Origin: Bagarius yarrelli
Lineage: Eukaryota > Chordata > Actinopteri > Siluriformes > Sisoridae
DNA length: 64,000 bases
Assembly (NCBI GenBank): GCA_005784505.1
Contig: VCAZ01000137.1
Location: forward strand, 457,501-521,500
Direction: 5' to 3'
Of this stretch, positions 12,579 through 23,393 are shown piece after piece. The notes under the pieces were generated by a model. It was given only the letters and a program-made list of their open reading frames with translations, had not been told where the DNA came from and did not search any database. The position numbers and the translations under genes are program-made. How positions within the stretch are numbered: the first letter of the stretch is position 1; the number at the start of each line of letters is the position of its first letter.

Positions 12579-12703
12579 CGGGGATTCGTGCGGTTCCAGT
12601 AGACGGCGTACCGGTCGGCTACGGCTTTAGCGGCTGGTTCTTCACCCAACACCGTCACCCACACAAACACAGCCCCGATCAGCAGAGTCCCCATCGGAGC
12701 CAT
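12579..12703 (-). CDS. efna5: ephrin-A5 coding exon 1 (partial gene)
   Basis: Ephrin-A5 is a GPI-anchored cell-surface ligand for Eph receptor tyrosine kinases and acts in axon guidance and topographic mapping. The exon encodes 41 whole codons plus two bases. Residues 1-20 form a hydrophobic signal peptide (MAPMGTLLIGAVFVWVTVLG), probably cut before EEP. It is followed by KAVADRYAVYWNRTNPR, the start of the ephrin receptor-binding domain; KAVADRYAVYWN is typical of ephrin-A5 rather than A1-A4. The exon ends inside the Arg codon (CG|G) at a perfect GTAAGT donor, as expected before the FQRGDY-type continuation in exon 2. The ATG at 12703 has G at -3 and G at +4, and is the first in-frame ATG after an upstream stop near 12880. 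Exons 2-5 (rest of the domain, GPI signal) lie beyond the left edge. Which teleost paralogue (a or b) this is cannot be decided; ephrin-A2 is the main alternative and less likely. Confidence 0.92.
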
Positions 12704-13640
12704 CTCCAGCAACCTGATCAGTCCTGTTACAGGGCGCGGGGTATCGGGGTCTGTCGGGGCAACAGCTCCAGATGATAATAATAATAAAAATAACACCAGC
12801 TTACATGTGATGTCCTGAACACGAACACTTCCACAGGTTTGTTCATAAACTGGTTCCCTGCAGATGATGACTGTGAGAGGTTACAGTGCCAAAGGTGAAT
12901 GTGGATTTTATTCAGTCACCGCTGGAGAGACTGCGCGTACCGGCGTTCAGTCTGTAGTCCAGGCGCAAAGAAGGCGCATCCCTTCAGCGATCAGTTACCA
13001 AAAAGGCAAGAAATAAAAAAAAATCCACTCAAATAAACAACTAAACTAAACGCGGTTTACAGTCTTTTTTTTTTTTTTTTTTTTTACAATCCTTTACACT
13101 TCCTTGTTCCTGCTTTGGCAATTGATTTCGTTCTGCACCTTTTTCTCACTGTGAGCGAATAAAAGTTGCCGATTAAAACATGTCCGATCGGTGCATGAAT
13201 GAACAACACACACATACACACATGCACATGGGAAATCAGAAGGACCGCGCGAGTGTGCGCTGCTTATGCCTTCCTGCCCCGGTCCTCGTTCACAGCGTAG
13301 TTTCGCTCTCCAAACTGAACGAGAAACAAATGCGAAAGCCGCAAACACGCAAACATACACAAACTCAAAATCACCACCTTTCACACTGAAATCAACTGTA
13401 TTTACAGATCCGGAAACGAGAAGATACTGAAACAGCTGCGGCAACAGAGAAACTGCGTGACGCGCAGCGCCGGAGCTGATCGGAGTGAAGAGCCAAGCGC
13501 GTAAAAGCCACCAGAGAGAGAAAGAGAGGGGGGAGAGAGAGAGGGAGAGAGAGCGAGCGAGCGAGCGAGAGAGAGAGAGAGCGAGAGAGCAGGAGGGAGG
13601 GGGCGCCCTTTAAGGTCTGGTGTTCGGCATGATCTTGCTT
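12704..13640 (-). promoter_or_regulatory. efna5: efna5 5' UTR and core promoter region (approximate)
   Basis: This is the sequence immediately upstream of the efna5 start codon. It is richer in GC and CpG than its surroundings, especially 12900-13000 and 13230-13620, as is usual for developmental gene promoters. It includes a 21-base T run at 13065-13085 and a long GA/CT tract at 13512-13600. No convincing TATA box was seen, so the transcription start site is not placed; the boundary with intergenic DNA is a guess. The role is inferred from position. Confidence 0.5.
13512..13600. repeat. GA/CT-rich tract upstream of efna5
   Basis: Nearly pure purine on the plus strand (GAGA, GAGC, GGGAGA units), so polypyrimidine on the gene strand, followed at once by a GC block with GGGCGCC. 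Such tracts are common in TATA-less promoters and can form non-B DNA. It is also simply a microsatellite. Confidence 0.85.
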
Positions 13641-13892
13641 TCAAAAAATCCCGCTGAGTCTTCTGAGCTGCGCAGGACTGAGAAACATCCAGTCCATAAA
13701 TACACAATGAAGCAGATTCACGATAAACAACTAAACACGAGCAGATGTGCTAAAATAAACACTTAATTATAAATTAAACATCTAGAACATTTTTATATAA
13801 AGTTTATAGTGTCGGGCCAGATGATCCCTGGCTCTTCAAGGGATTTGATCCCTGGCTCTTCTGGACCTTCTTGCTGTGAGGTAAGGCGTGAG

Positions 13893-14190
13893 CCCTTAGA
13901 ATCATCATAACTGACCTATGGGGCCCCCCAAAGTACATGGCCCTTTAGAATTGTCCTAACAGACCTCTGGGGGCCCCAAAGTGCATGTGCCCTTAGAATC
14001 AGCATAACACACCTCTAGGGGCCCCCAAAGTGCAAAGGCACTTAAAATTAACATAACAGACCCCTTGGAATTGTCCAAAACAGACCTTTGGTGGCCAGTA
14101 GGTGTAGGTCAAGATAGTCTGAAAATACTTCTGGTGGCCCGTAAAGTGCATGAGCCCTTAGAAACATCCTAACAAGCCTCTGTGGGCCCC
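13893..14190. repeat. degenerate ~49-50 bp minisatellite (GGGCCCC units)
   Basis: Copies begin near 13893, 13941, 13990, 14040 and 14155 with the pattern CCCTTAGAATC, then CATAACAGACCTCTGGGG, then GCCCCAAAGTGCATG. The fourth copy region is rearranged. Immediately to the left, GATCCCTGGCTCTTC occurs twice (13823-13865). Related GGGCCC-rich fragments occur at 3.64, 18.66 and 59.3 kb. Confidence 0.75.
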
Positions 14191-14199
14191 GAAAACGTG

Positions 14200-15330
14200 T
14201 GTGTTATAAATAGAAAAACATTAAAGAATTATTAATCGATTAAATAAATAAATCAACAGATTTAAAAAAATATATTATATTTATATACATTTTACTATGT
14301 TTTTATTAAAAACAAAACAGATATTTCAGTAAACAAAATTTCAATTAAAAAAGTAATAAAAAGTAATTATTATTTTAAAAAAGAACACAGTAACTGTGTG
14401 CAGTAGTCGAGGAGTTCATACAGGATTTTTACATTTTTCACAAACATTGATTCGTAATAATCGTAATTATTCTTTATTAAAGTACATTTTTGACGCTGTA
14501 ATCCTGTCAGAAGTTTTAGTCTAATATGAAATTCACACTTATTGTAACGCAAGAATATCAAAAGCAATTAGGAGGAACATGTGTGTGTGTATGTGTGTTT
14601 GTGTGTTAGTCTAACCACTTAGAACAATCAGTTTTACACACAGGAGTTGCAGACTGGACTCCTATTACAGTAGTAAAAGCTGTCACATTGACTAAAGGGC
14701 CAGATTGACACAAGCTTCCGGTAAAAGACATGAAACATCTGCTTCGGGAACAAGAGGACACATGGACCCTTCCGTCTGCGGGGGACAAAAAGAAGAACTT
14801 ACACTAACGGGATCTTACCTCTATTTTGATAATACTGTCATTGGATAACAACAATTGTTTCATTGTAATCGATTTTATTTAATAGTTCTGACAGGCGTTA
14901 AAACTAAAACATTGGTCGCTCCCATCCCATTGTAAAAAAATGGTACAGTCCATACCTAATCAATAGTTCTGTTCAGGGTGGATAGAAGCTGTGTTTCAGC
15001 TGTTCAAAGTGAATCTAGTGAATAATTCAGGCTATGACTTTTTCTGGCCTTGTCAACAAGGGGCTAAATAACATCACACCATAAATCATGTGTCCTAAAA
15101 TGAGCCAGTCGCTGTAGCATAAACTCGCCAGCAGGTGTTTTCCATAGTAATAATGTTTATCAGTTGGGGGCACAAATACCTCATACCCAGATAATAGAGA
15201 AACAGTGTGTGCTCTTCAATTGCTCTCCTCTGTCCTCAGTTTACTGATACTCTAAACCAAGTCTCTCCATCTTTACAGAGAGTTTATTACATCGTTGGAC
15301 ACGCCTACGTATCCAGACACCAATGGGTTG
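14200..15330. other. stretch with no recognised feature
   Basis: AT-rich unique-looking sequence. A short GT-rich run near 14580-14605 is the only simple repeat. No supported gene. Confidence 0.6.
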
Positions 15331-15337
15331 TTGTCTA

Positions 15338-15427
15338 AGCAGGACCTTTAACCCCCAATTGCTTAGTTGTATAAAAGGAGATAAATGTAAGTCGGTCAGG
15401 ATAAGCAACATTTTGTAAATGTAAATT
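15338..15427 (+). mobile_element. family A SINE, 3' half
   Basis: CAGGACCTTTAACCCCCAATTGCTTAGTTGTATAAAAG-type middle (13-18 base blocks match other copies) followed by a degraded tail ending in TTTTGTAAATGTAAAT. Confidence 0.75.
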
Positions 15428-15979
15428 ATAATATAAGGTCTGCAAAACAGGAAACAAGAAAGAGTCCTCAGCGCAGCCTGGCTGAATGTCAGTTTTTTTT
15501 ATAGTGCGCATGTTACCTGGTTTAGTCTGTGTTTGGTGAAATAATCGCACGGACATCAGCTGACAGTTCGATTCCTCTTTTAATCACTTATAAGACAAAA
15601 TAATATGGATAAAGTTGGGGTTGTTTCTGTAACATAAGTGCAAATAAAAGCAATAAAAAACTGATCGAACTTAGTGAAAACACAAAAAATAATCAAATAT
15701 GCGTGTAAAATAATGTCACAAATATGATTTAAACAAAGTATCAAAGTATAAAAGTGATTTTTAAAGCGAATCGGAAACCGGATTAATTAGAGCTCATCAG
15801 AAACTCACTTTTCTTAGGCACAGACAGTACAGAAAGGGAAGAGGAGGTGCAAAGACAAGCGATTAAGACTAACACTGGGAAGGTGCACACACACACAGGC
15901 ATATCAGGTACTTCTGAACATGTTTTGTGTAATTCTATATACTCGAACACAATACTAGACAAAATTAACTTTAAGTGAA

Positions 15980-16260
15980 CAAAGTGAATAAATATTAAAA
16001 TTCACAGTTGTGTTATTATATGTCGCTGTTGGTGTCCACCTAAGTTGACGTCATGCGCCACCGTTGCTTATTCAGTGACGTTCGACACGCATTAACAGCT
16101 AAAAATCTGATCTGTCTGCTTACACTGCACACACTAATGCATGAATCCGATTCATATCCTATTTATTACCACATACAAATGAGGCCTAAAACCAATGGAA
16201 AAAATCTGAATCCATGTGGTTTTTTTTTTTCTTGCCCTACACTGTCATGAGTCAAGTTAA
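15980..16260 (-). mobile_element. fragment of the 39.6-kb MITE family
   Basis: Its reverse complement matches the middle of the element at 39595-40317: GCGCATGACGTCAACTTAGG, then GACACCAACAGCGACATATA, and the TCCGATTCATAT region. Ends are eroded. No coding capacity. Confidence 0.7.
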
Positions 16261-16508
16261 AATGTGCCAGTTAAAAAATGTGCCATGAAGTTACTATACC
16301 GAGAGAACAGAAAGGTCACCCAGGTACGTGGTTTCGAAATATAAAAGGCAGAGACGTGGATACTATACACAAAAGTTTATTTTATAAATAAGCACTAGAA
16401 GTAAAAGTAATTTAAAGAAGCTGTATGAAATACGGAGGAAGACTGAGGCTTACTACCTACGGCCGGTGAGCTAGTTAAAGAGTACGAGCTGCCTATAAGC
16501 AGAGAAAT

Positions 16509-16536
16509 ACACACACACACACACACACACACACAC
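16509..16536. repeat. (AC)14 microsatellite
   Basis: Uninterrupted AC run. Confidence 0.95.
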
Positions 16537-17160
16537 CACACCCTACAATTCCACCACTAGAGGTAATTGTGACATTTAGCCTCGGCTCCTATAACAGAAA
16601 GAAGAAATATAAAAACCAAAATATACTGCTAGAGAAAAAGACAACTACAACTAATCTCAGTTATACTACTATAAGAATAGAAAACAAAAAGGAATAAAGA
16701 CAAAGCAAAATACAAACAAAACAAAAATAACAGAAGACGGAACGAAATGCCACCGAACCAATGTTAGCTAGACAAACTCAGAAAGCTTTGCTAGAGCAGC
16801 CCCAAATAAACATTAACCCCAGTTACATAACAAAATTACAGAATCACAAATAAAACATAGGTTAAATTTGAATAAAGACGAAAACGCAGGACACAGGCTA
16901 AGTGAAGAAATCAAAACGCATAAGTATACGAGAATTTCAGACCATCACACAGACAAAACAGCAGAATCAACCTGTTGCTCCTTAGGCTTCCTTTACGTAC
17001 AGTTGAGCCTTCAATCAGTCTTCCAAAAAACTAATTAAAGGTTATTTACTGCAGGTCTGTGGTAACCAGTTACTTTAACATACCTTCATCTGATCGATGC
17101 CATCTGGTGCGATCAATCGCTACGCTGACCAACAGAATATTATTGGTGTTGGAGAGTGAC

Positions 17161-17191
<31 letters not shown>

Positions 17192-17200
17192 GAGAGAGAG
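17161..17200. repeat. (AG)n microsatellite
   Basis: AG run with one GATA interruption. The surrounding 16540-17760 is otherwise unremarkable A-rich sequence with no supported gene. Confidence 0.93.
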
Positions 17201-17767
17201 AAAATGAGCCTCAAATGCTAATCACCTGTTAGAGAACTACAAGCAAACTGGCTAATTACATAGAGTCACATATTAGAATGTTTGACTAGCAAGCCAGCAA
17301 GCAAATACCTGACGGAATAAAACAGGGCAGGAAATGACACAACAATGGTGCACACGAACACACCAAGAATGCCTAAGACGTCTCTTTTTATATACACTCG
17401 CCAATTTGGATAATTGCACGCCAGACAGATCGAAATATTTAAAGAGATAATACCACCCGGCACTGTTCGTCCCACTACATAAACCACGAGGAACCTCATA
17501 AACTACAGGTTGCCTAATGTTTGGAAATGTTTATCCCTCAGACAGGAAACTTACTTCAGTCCCTGTTTCGGGTTGCACCTTGTTCACTGGTTAAAAGACT
17601 TTATGGGTTGGATTAGCGCAGTCACCCCAGAGTCGACCCCAAGGTGATTACCAGCCCAATCAAAAGCTAATCACCAAAAAATAAGGTTTTATTCATTTAT
17701 ATGATTTGTGCAAAAGAAATCGGTGAGGGGTATCACCGGATTTCAAATCTCTTTCTTCCACTTTTTG

Positions 17768-17950
17768 TTTTCATTCATCTTCTATACCTGCTAATTCCCT
17801 AATTCGGGGCCACAGGGATCTTCTGGAGTCTATCCCAGCCATTTCTGAAAGGGTAAAAAGCAGGAGGGGTCACTTGACACATTCCACTGGGTTACTTGAC
17901 ACATGCGGTATACACTGGGTCCTGTGCTTTTTTAGGGAACACTGGGCAAT
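17768..17950 (-). mobile_element. V-SINE-like element, 3' end fragment
   Basis: Contains the family tail in reverse: CATTCATCTTCTATACCTGC, CACAGGGATCTTCTGGAGTC, TATCCCAGCC. The part right of 17880 is diverged, with a duplicated CACTTGACACAT-type phrase. Confidence 0.75.
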
Positions 17951-18310
17951 TGGATGAGTAATACAAGGAAGGACCTGAAAGAAACCAACATCACAGTAAC
18001 TCACAATAACACAGTGCTACCTTTCTGTTTGTTTAAATACAACTAATGTTTTTATCGTGTAGCTTTTTGTCGAAGCATTAATACATCAAAAGACTAAAAC
18101 ACAGATTAAATCAATGATTTTAGCTACTCTAAGAAAAACTGTGCTAAAAATATATTTAACCAAAAATCCAAACATTTATCATTGTACAGTAATATTCCTG
18201 AAAATTAATACTACACAATCACAATACATTAATGACTGAGCTGCAAACTATAAACACTGCATGTCAGACTGTTAAAGAAACCTGTTATCAACAGTAGGAT
18301 AATTCAACAC

Positions 18311-18512
18311 CCTGAACATGTAAGGTCAAGTCACGTCACCTTTATTCATTTAGCGCTTTTAAGAATTAAGATTGTTTCAAAGCAGCTTTACAGAATCACA
18401 TCAGAAAAGACATCATTAAACACTCCATACATTATTCCATAGTGCAGCAAAGTTTCGTGGCCCTGACAGGATAACCGTCTGTAAGACAAGATATCACTGA
18501 TAAACTGCCTTA
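18311..18512 (-). repeat. family C repeat, partial
   Basis: Starts GGTCAAGTCACGTCACCTTT, then ATTTAGCGCTTTTAAGAA, AAAGCAGCTTTACAGAATCA, and later TTCCATAGTGCAGCAAAGTT and AAGACAAGATATCACTG. Internal part is shortened compared with the copy at 51.06 kb. Confidence 0.75.
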
Positions 18513-18659
18513 TTGTCACTGAGTGATGGCGGCGACAGTGGCGCTATTCTGACAATAGCAGCTTTTTTTCTTTCTGTTATTGTCAGCATGACAAAAAATA
18601 CATTCCAAAACACAAAACTCTGTCTAAAGACTACAGACTTCCCGCAGAGCTCTAACAGG

Positions 18660-18740
18660 GGTCACCGCTAGCAATTTTGGGCCCTGTGAAAGAAAATAAG
18701 ATTGGGCCAAGTACCAAATCCATACCACATTAAACATACT
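18660..18740. repeat. GCAATTTTGGGCCCTGTGAA repeat fragment
   Basis: Shares the phrase CTAGCAATTTTGGGCCCTGT with 59290-59320, followed by AAATAAG and a GGGCC word in both places, showing an interspersed family. Confidence 0.65.
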
Positions 18741-18849
18741 GCTAGTACTGTTACTACTAATAAAACTGGATCTAGAATTGTCTGAACTCCCCCTTCCTCC
18801 GTTTAGTGGTACGCCTGGCTCTGACTGTTACAAAGCACTGACTCTAGAT

Positions 18850-18935
18850 TATGGTAGACACCCTATCCAATACGTTTATTTCATTTATACAATTAAGCCA
18901 TGGGGGTCTTAAGGGTCTTGCTCCCCGAGCAAGCA
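18850..18935 (-). mobile_element. family A SINE, 3' fragment
   Basis: Degraded reverse tail (ATGGTAGACACCCTATCC) and the TTAAGGGTCTTGCTC block. Confidence 0.6.
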
Positions 18936-19259
18936 AATGAGCTGTTACTATGGTAACAATAACATATTTAAACAAACTTTTGATTTGCAGCTGCACTACT
19001 TACAGGGACATAAATTCTCCGACCAGTAAGAATTCAGAACTTAACAGTGATCTGGTTATAAAATGTTTTCAAAGTCTTATTACTTACATACAAGGCAAAC
19101 ATTGTCATAAGATTTAGGCGGAAAGTAACAGGAAGTAGTTTGTCTGATGTAAACAGACATAGCGGTGATGTAAAACTTAAATTTAAATCAAGACAACACT
19201 GGATTTTAATAGTAAAGCCAATAAAATTACAAATCTAAAGCAAAACCTTTGTTAGATTT

Positions 19260-19750
19260 GTGACTGGTGGGAAGTCCGTTTTGTATACCAGAAACTGCTG
19301 ATCGCTTGGTCTCACTCCGGGGTCTTGCCTCTGTCTCATTTCCATCTAGGACTACAGTGCTCGAGACAAAGGGTTCTTTATTCCAACAGAGGAGTCTGAG
19401 AAAATCTATTCCATCTATTCCTTTTTCTCATACACAACTGCAGATTGGAGCTGGGAGTAAATGTCTGAGCTGGATATTATAGGCAAGGGAAATAAAGGAG
19501 ATTAAGAGTGCATTGAAAGCATTTCTCCATTTACAGCCGTATTGATATGCAACAATGGCAGTTGTCATGAGACCCCCAGTTTATTTGTAAGGTAAAGGAC
19601 ACTGCTCCAGAGTCTCATTTCATTAGCGAGGGATAAGCTGGAGGTAATCACATAATAACTGCACAATTTCAGTCTTTAAAAACATTTCACATTCCCTTGA
19701 TAAGCTTCTATTAAAGAAAATCCATTACCATATGGGGTTATTACAAAATT
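19260..19750. promoter_or_regulatory. candidate conserved non-coding island
   Basis: Repeat-free stretch with mixed composition, about 6.7 kb upstream of efna5 exon 1, ending in an AT-rich block with many TAAT/ATTA words (19690-19760) that could bind homeodomain factors. The 71-codon frame here has no family resemblance. Evidence is composition only. Confidence 0.28.
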
Positions 19751-19947
19751 TAAACATATGCATATACAGCTTCTTGAACGCTGAGCAGATTTGTAAAGAC
19801 AGCCGGGCAAATATGGTAGAATGTAATGTTATTAGTACAAAAATGTAATAATAAATTTGCCCAGAAAAAGGCCCAGTTTTAGACTTTCACTTTACAGAGA
19901 TAACACAGATAATAGAAAAATGGTTTGGACAATAACACCTAGATATG

Positions 19948-19950
<3 letters not shown>

Positions 19951-19999
<49 letters not shown>
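19951..19999. repeat. (AAT)16 microsatellite
   Basis: Pure AAT run abutting the V-SINE head; more AAT units resume beyond the SINE at 20355-20380. Confidence 0.95.
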
Positions 20000-20365
20000 G
20001 GGCAGCACGTTGGCTTAGTGATTAGCACTGTTTCCTAATAAGGTTTTGGGTTCGATTCCTCTGCAGTGGTCTTTCTGTGTGGAGTTTGCATGTTCTCCCT
20101 GTGCTTGTGTGTGTTTACTCCAGGTTCTCCAGTTTCCTCCCACAGTCCAAGAACATGTATGTTAGATTGATTGGTGATTCTAAATTGCCCATAGGAGTGA
20201 GTGTAAGTGTGTGTGTGGCCCTGTGAGGGACTAGCGATTTGTCCAGGGTGTACCCCTCCTGCCATTCACCCATTCAGACATGGCTGGGATAGACTCCAGC
20301 AGATCCTTGTGACCCCAAATTAGGTAATAAGTGGGCATAGAAGATAAATGACTGAATAATAATGG
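20000..20365 (+). mobile_element. V-SINE-like element, full length
   Basis: tRNA-like head GGGCAGCACGTTGGCTTAGT with B box-like GGGTTCGATTCC; conserved centre GTGGAGTTTGCATGTTCTCC and TTTCCTCCCACAGTCCAAGA; 3' part GATAGACTCCAGCAGATCC and end AGAAGATAAATGA. This layout (tRNA head, conserved core, LINE-like tail) is that of the V-SINE superfamily. AAT units on both sides suggest insertion into a microsatellite. Confidence 0.9.
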
Positions 20366-20619
20366 CAATAATAATAATTTACTGTTATGTGGTATGTGTG
20401 TGCCATCTCACCAATGTAACTAACACATAACCGCAGTCTATTTCACTACCTGAAAAATGTTTGCATGCACATAAACCTGAAACCACATTTAGTTGTTGTG
20501 ATTCATGGTTTAAAATTTACATTTTCATCTATAACCAGGTGAAAGTCAGCCATAAACAAATGTAGTGGATTTATGTATGAAAATAGTGTCTTGTCTCAAT
20601 TTGGTTGTGTACAGTAACA

Positions 20620-20860
20620 TAAGCTGGTCTTACACTGTGTGATTTTGGCCACCATTTGTTCATCTGAGACAAATTGTAAAAAATCCTAAACAGATTCCTA
20701 TCTGTTGTCTTTGATGTTCTCCTGCCATTGTGATCAGTTTTTTCCTTCGATGACAGTTTCTGAAGATCTCAGACTTTTTCCTGTAGTGTGACCTCTCCTA
20801 CGACTACCGTCTAACTGAGAACCAATAGAAACGCCTAATAAAGAGTTGATGATGTAATTA
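20620..20860 (+). mobile_element. MITE-like element with ACACTGTGTGATTTTGGCC
   Basis: TTACACTGTGTGATTTTGGC and ATTTGTTCATCTGAGACAAA recur, inverted and diverged, at 47985-48110, so this is a dispersed family. No coding capacity; class not resolved. Confidence 0.5.
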
Positions 20861-21045
20861 GTGAACTTTTTTGTTGCTACAGATTGTTTTTGTTTGCTGT
20901 TAGCTACCATTTAGCGAAAGAACGCGAGTTACTAAACTTGTCACAGATTGATGACGTAAAACTCCGGATAATTCTTTTAATCTGCGTCTGTTGTTGCCGC
21001 ATTTTGATTGTCGTACGGTTTGACATTATGGCAGCAGAGATTCTA

Positions 21046-21382
21046 CAACATGGTGGTTTAGTGATTAGCACTGTAGCCTCACAGCAAGTCTCAGGTTCGA
21101 TTCCCGGGCAGGGGTCTGTCTGTGTGGAGTTTGCATGTTCTCCCTGTGCAGGGTACTTCGGTTTCCTTCCACAGTCCAAAAACTTGTATGTTTGATTGGT
21201 GATTCTCAATTGCCCATAGGAGTGAGTGTGAGTGGTGTGTGGCCCTGTAATGGACTGGTGACCTGTCCAGGGTGTCCCCCTCCTGCCTTTTGCCCTTTCG
21301 GAGATGGCTGGGATAGAATTCAGCAGATCCCTGTGACCCCCAATTAGGGAATAAGCAGGAATAGAAGATAAATAAATGAATT
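21046..21382 (+). mobile_element. V-SINE-like element, near full length
   Basis: Head TGGTTTAGTGATTAGCACTG, B box-like GGTTCGATTCCC, core GTGGAGTTTGCATGTTCTCC (a shorter core than the 20.0-kb copy), GACTGGTGACCTGTCCAGGG, GGGATAGAATTCAGCAGATC, tail AGAAGATAAATAAATGAAT. Confidence 0.9.
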
Positions 21383-22247
21383 TTTGATATTTGTTGGCAG
21401 AATAGCTGAAAGCTAGAAATGTTGTGAATGATAATTCTGCGGTTTTTCAAATAGTTATAAGTTTACGAATATTTATTCATTTGTCTTTCACATTCCATAG
21501 CTTAATTATCTTAACAACAATTGTTGTAAACAAGTTACGTTACAAAAAAGTCAAAAGTTGAGTACAACACTAATTAATTCAAACTGACCCTATATAAGCT
21601 TAGATAACGTAATAAAACATCACATGAAATAGGATAATAAGACAAAGATTAAAACAAGCTTTAGAAAAAAAAAGGTATAAAATGGGTAAAGAACCTTCAT
21701 TTAAACGAGTAGATTGTTCCAGAATTCAGGACCAACCACTAAAATGCTTGATCGCCCTTTGTGTAAGTGAAACAACAGGGAACAGAGAGAAGTAATTGAT
21801 CACAAGACTTTAGACTGGTGGTAGAGATGTAAAAGTGGAGAGAGTCGATAATGCACTGCGGATCGAGAACAGAAAGAGCCCCATATCCATAAATAAAATT
21901 TTTTTTAATCAATTCCGAACTGAAGAGGACGCCAATAAAGAGGGGGAAAAAAGAATAATCCTACTTTCTGGTCCTTGTTAAAACAAAGCATAAAATGTAT
22001 CGGTATTGAAGTGAAAAACTTCGACTGTGACTTTCCACTGGAGGCTCCTTAAAAAGCTGCACTACATCGATATATATGTGTGTATTTTATTTTAGAAAAA
22101 ACAGTTTGTTACTTGTTTAAAACTATGTGAAGCGTCTGCCGTATAAATCCCTGCAAACTAGCTGTTGCTATAAAATTAGTTTTAGATTAACAAGCAAATG
22201 AATATAATGATTTTAAATATACAGTGATTTAGAGCTGCACAACAGTC

Positions 22248-22402
22248 AGGCTTAGCACAGTGGTTAGAATGTTAGACTGCTAATTGGAAGATTAGGGTTT
22301 GATTCCCAGCACCACCAACCTGCCACTGTTGGACTCCTGATCAAGGCCCTTAACCCCCAGTTGCTCAGTTGTATAAAAGAGATAAATGTAAGACGCTTAA
22401 GA
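22248..22402 (+). mobile_element. family A SINE, near full length
   Basis: Head CTTAGCACAGTGGTTAGAA, GTTAGACTGCTAATTGGAAG, B box-like GGGTTTGATTCCC, CCCTTAACCCCCAGTTGCTC, TATAAAAGAGATAAATGTAA; the usual GCGTCTGCC tail is cut short. Confidence 0.87.
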
Positions 22403-22435
22403 GATAAATGTCTTTATGGTGCACCTGCTGTTATA

Positions 22436-23390
22436 ATCTATTATGTGTTTTCATCCATCCCTCTGACAGACTCCATTCCCTTCCCTTCTGTCTCTCATGG
22501 ATTCTTTCTCTCAACATTTAACACTTCCCCTCCTATGCACACAGAAGGAAATGTCCTGGATTTAATCTTCACTTGTCCTTTTCCAGCTATGGACATGACT
22601 GGTACCCGACCTCATACCTCCGTTAGCTGGAATAGTTTAGCCGTTCTCTTCCTAGTTTTCCTAAACCTGCTACCATCACCTTTTCCTTTAACCAATCAAA
22701 ACCTCCACCCTCTCTTTACTTCCTCTGAGGCTTCTTACACCCGTTTGTCTCTTCCTGACTCTAGCTCTTTTTCCTTCCTTAGGCCTAGCTATTGACACTT
22801 TCCATATTCCATTTTTTAACCCATAACCCTTCCTTGGCTAAGGTTTCTCCTCCTGTTGTCTATCAGATCTCTATCAGATGTTCTGGAGAAGTATCTGCAC
22901 TATGAGCAGTGGGAGAAAACTAAAATTAACATGGGAAAAGGTGAAGAAATCACTTCTTGACACAGATCTCGTCTTTTGCTGTGCTCTTTCTGTTTGTTTT
23001 TCCTGGCTGAATCCTCTGACAGCTTATTACAAAGCAAAACTTGAAGGTTCTGCAAAAAAAAAAAAAATGCTTTCAAGCTTCACAACATCTCATCACTATT
23101 TAACCCCCCGGTTCCCCCTGCTGTATTCTCTCTGCCTGCAGAAGACTCTCTTCTCCTTGTACAATTAAAAGATTGACACAATCTAAAAGACCTTCACTTC
23201 TATCTTAACTACATCTATTATTCTCACCCAGAAATTTCCTTTTATCTCACTGGCACATTTTTTTAAATCCCTACCAACAAGTCATCCTGTCCAGCAATCC
23301 GACCTTTAGATCCAGTCCCTTTCACAATGCTCCAGACCATCTTGAATAAACCTTCTGCCCTTGAGCACTACAATAATAAATAGTTCCTTA
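22436..23390 (+). pseudogene. decayed LINE, endonuclease/RT linker part
   Basis: A remnant of a fish non-LTR retrotransposon ORF2. In different frames it reads FNTSPPMHTEGNVLDLIFT (typical of the end of the endonuclease region), then a K/W-rich linker near 22900-23050, then LHNISSLFNPPVPPAV and PAEDSLLLVQ, then the stretch ending in LQTILNK-type sequence before 23390. Frameshifts and stops are frequent, and a hAT-like insertion separates it from the RT part at 24.6 kb. L2/CR1-group assignment is likely but unproven. Confidence 0.75.
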
Positions 23391-23393
23391 TCA

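Noticed and set aside
12704..12796. N-terminal extension of the ephrin frame beyond 12703
   Set aside because: The open frame continues upstream but contains no ATG before the in-frame stop near 12880, and the ATG at 12703 begins a normal signal peptide in good Kozak context.
13094..13444. 116-codon minus-strand frame upstream of efna5
   Set aside because: It lies in the 5' UTR/promoter region, has no family resemblance, and is probably open because of raised GC content.
22361..22795. 144-codon frame as a host gene
   Set aside because: FNTSPP...GNVLDLIFT is LINE endonuclease-region sequence; surrounding frames are broken.
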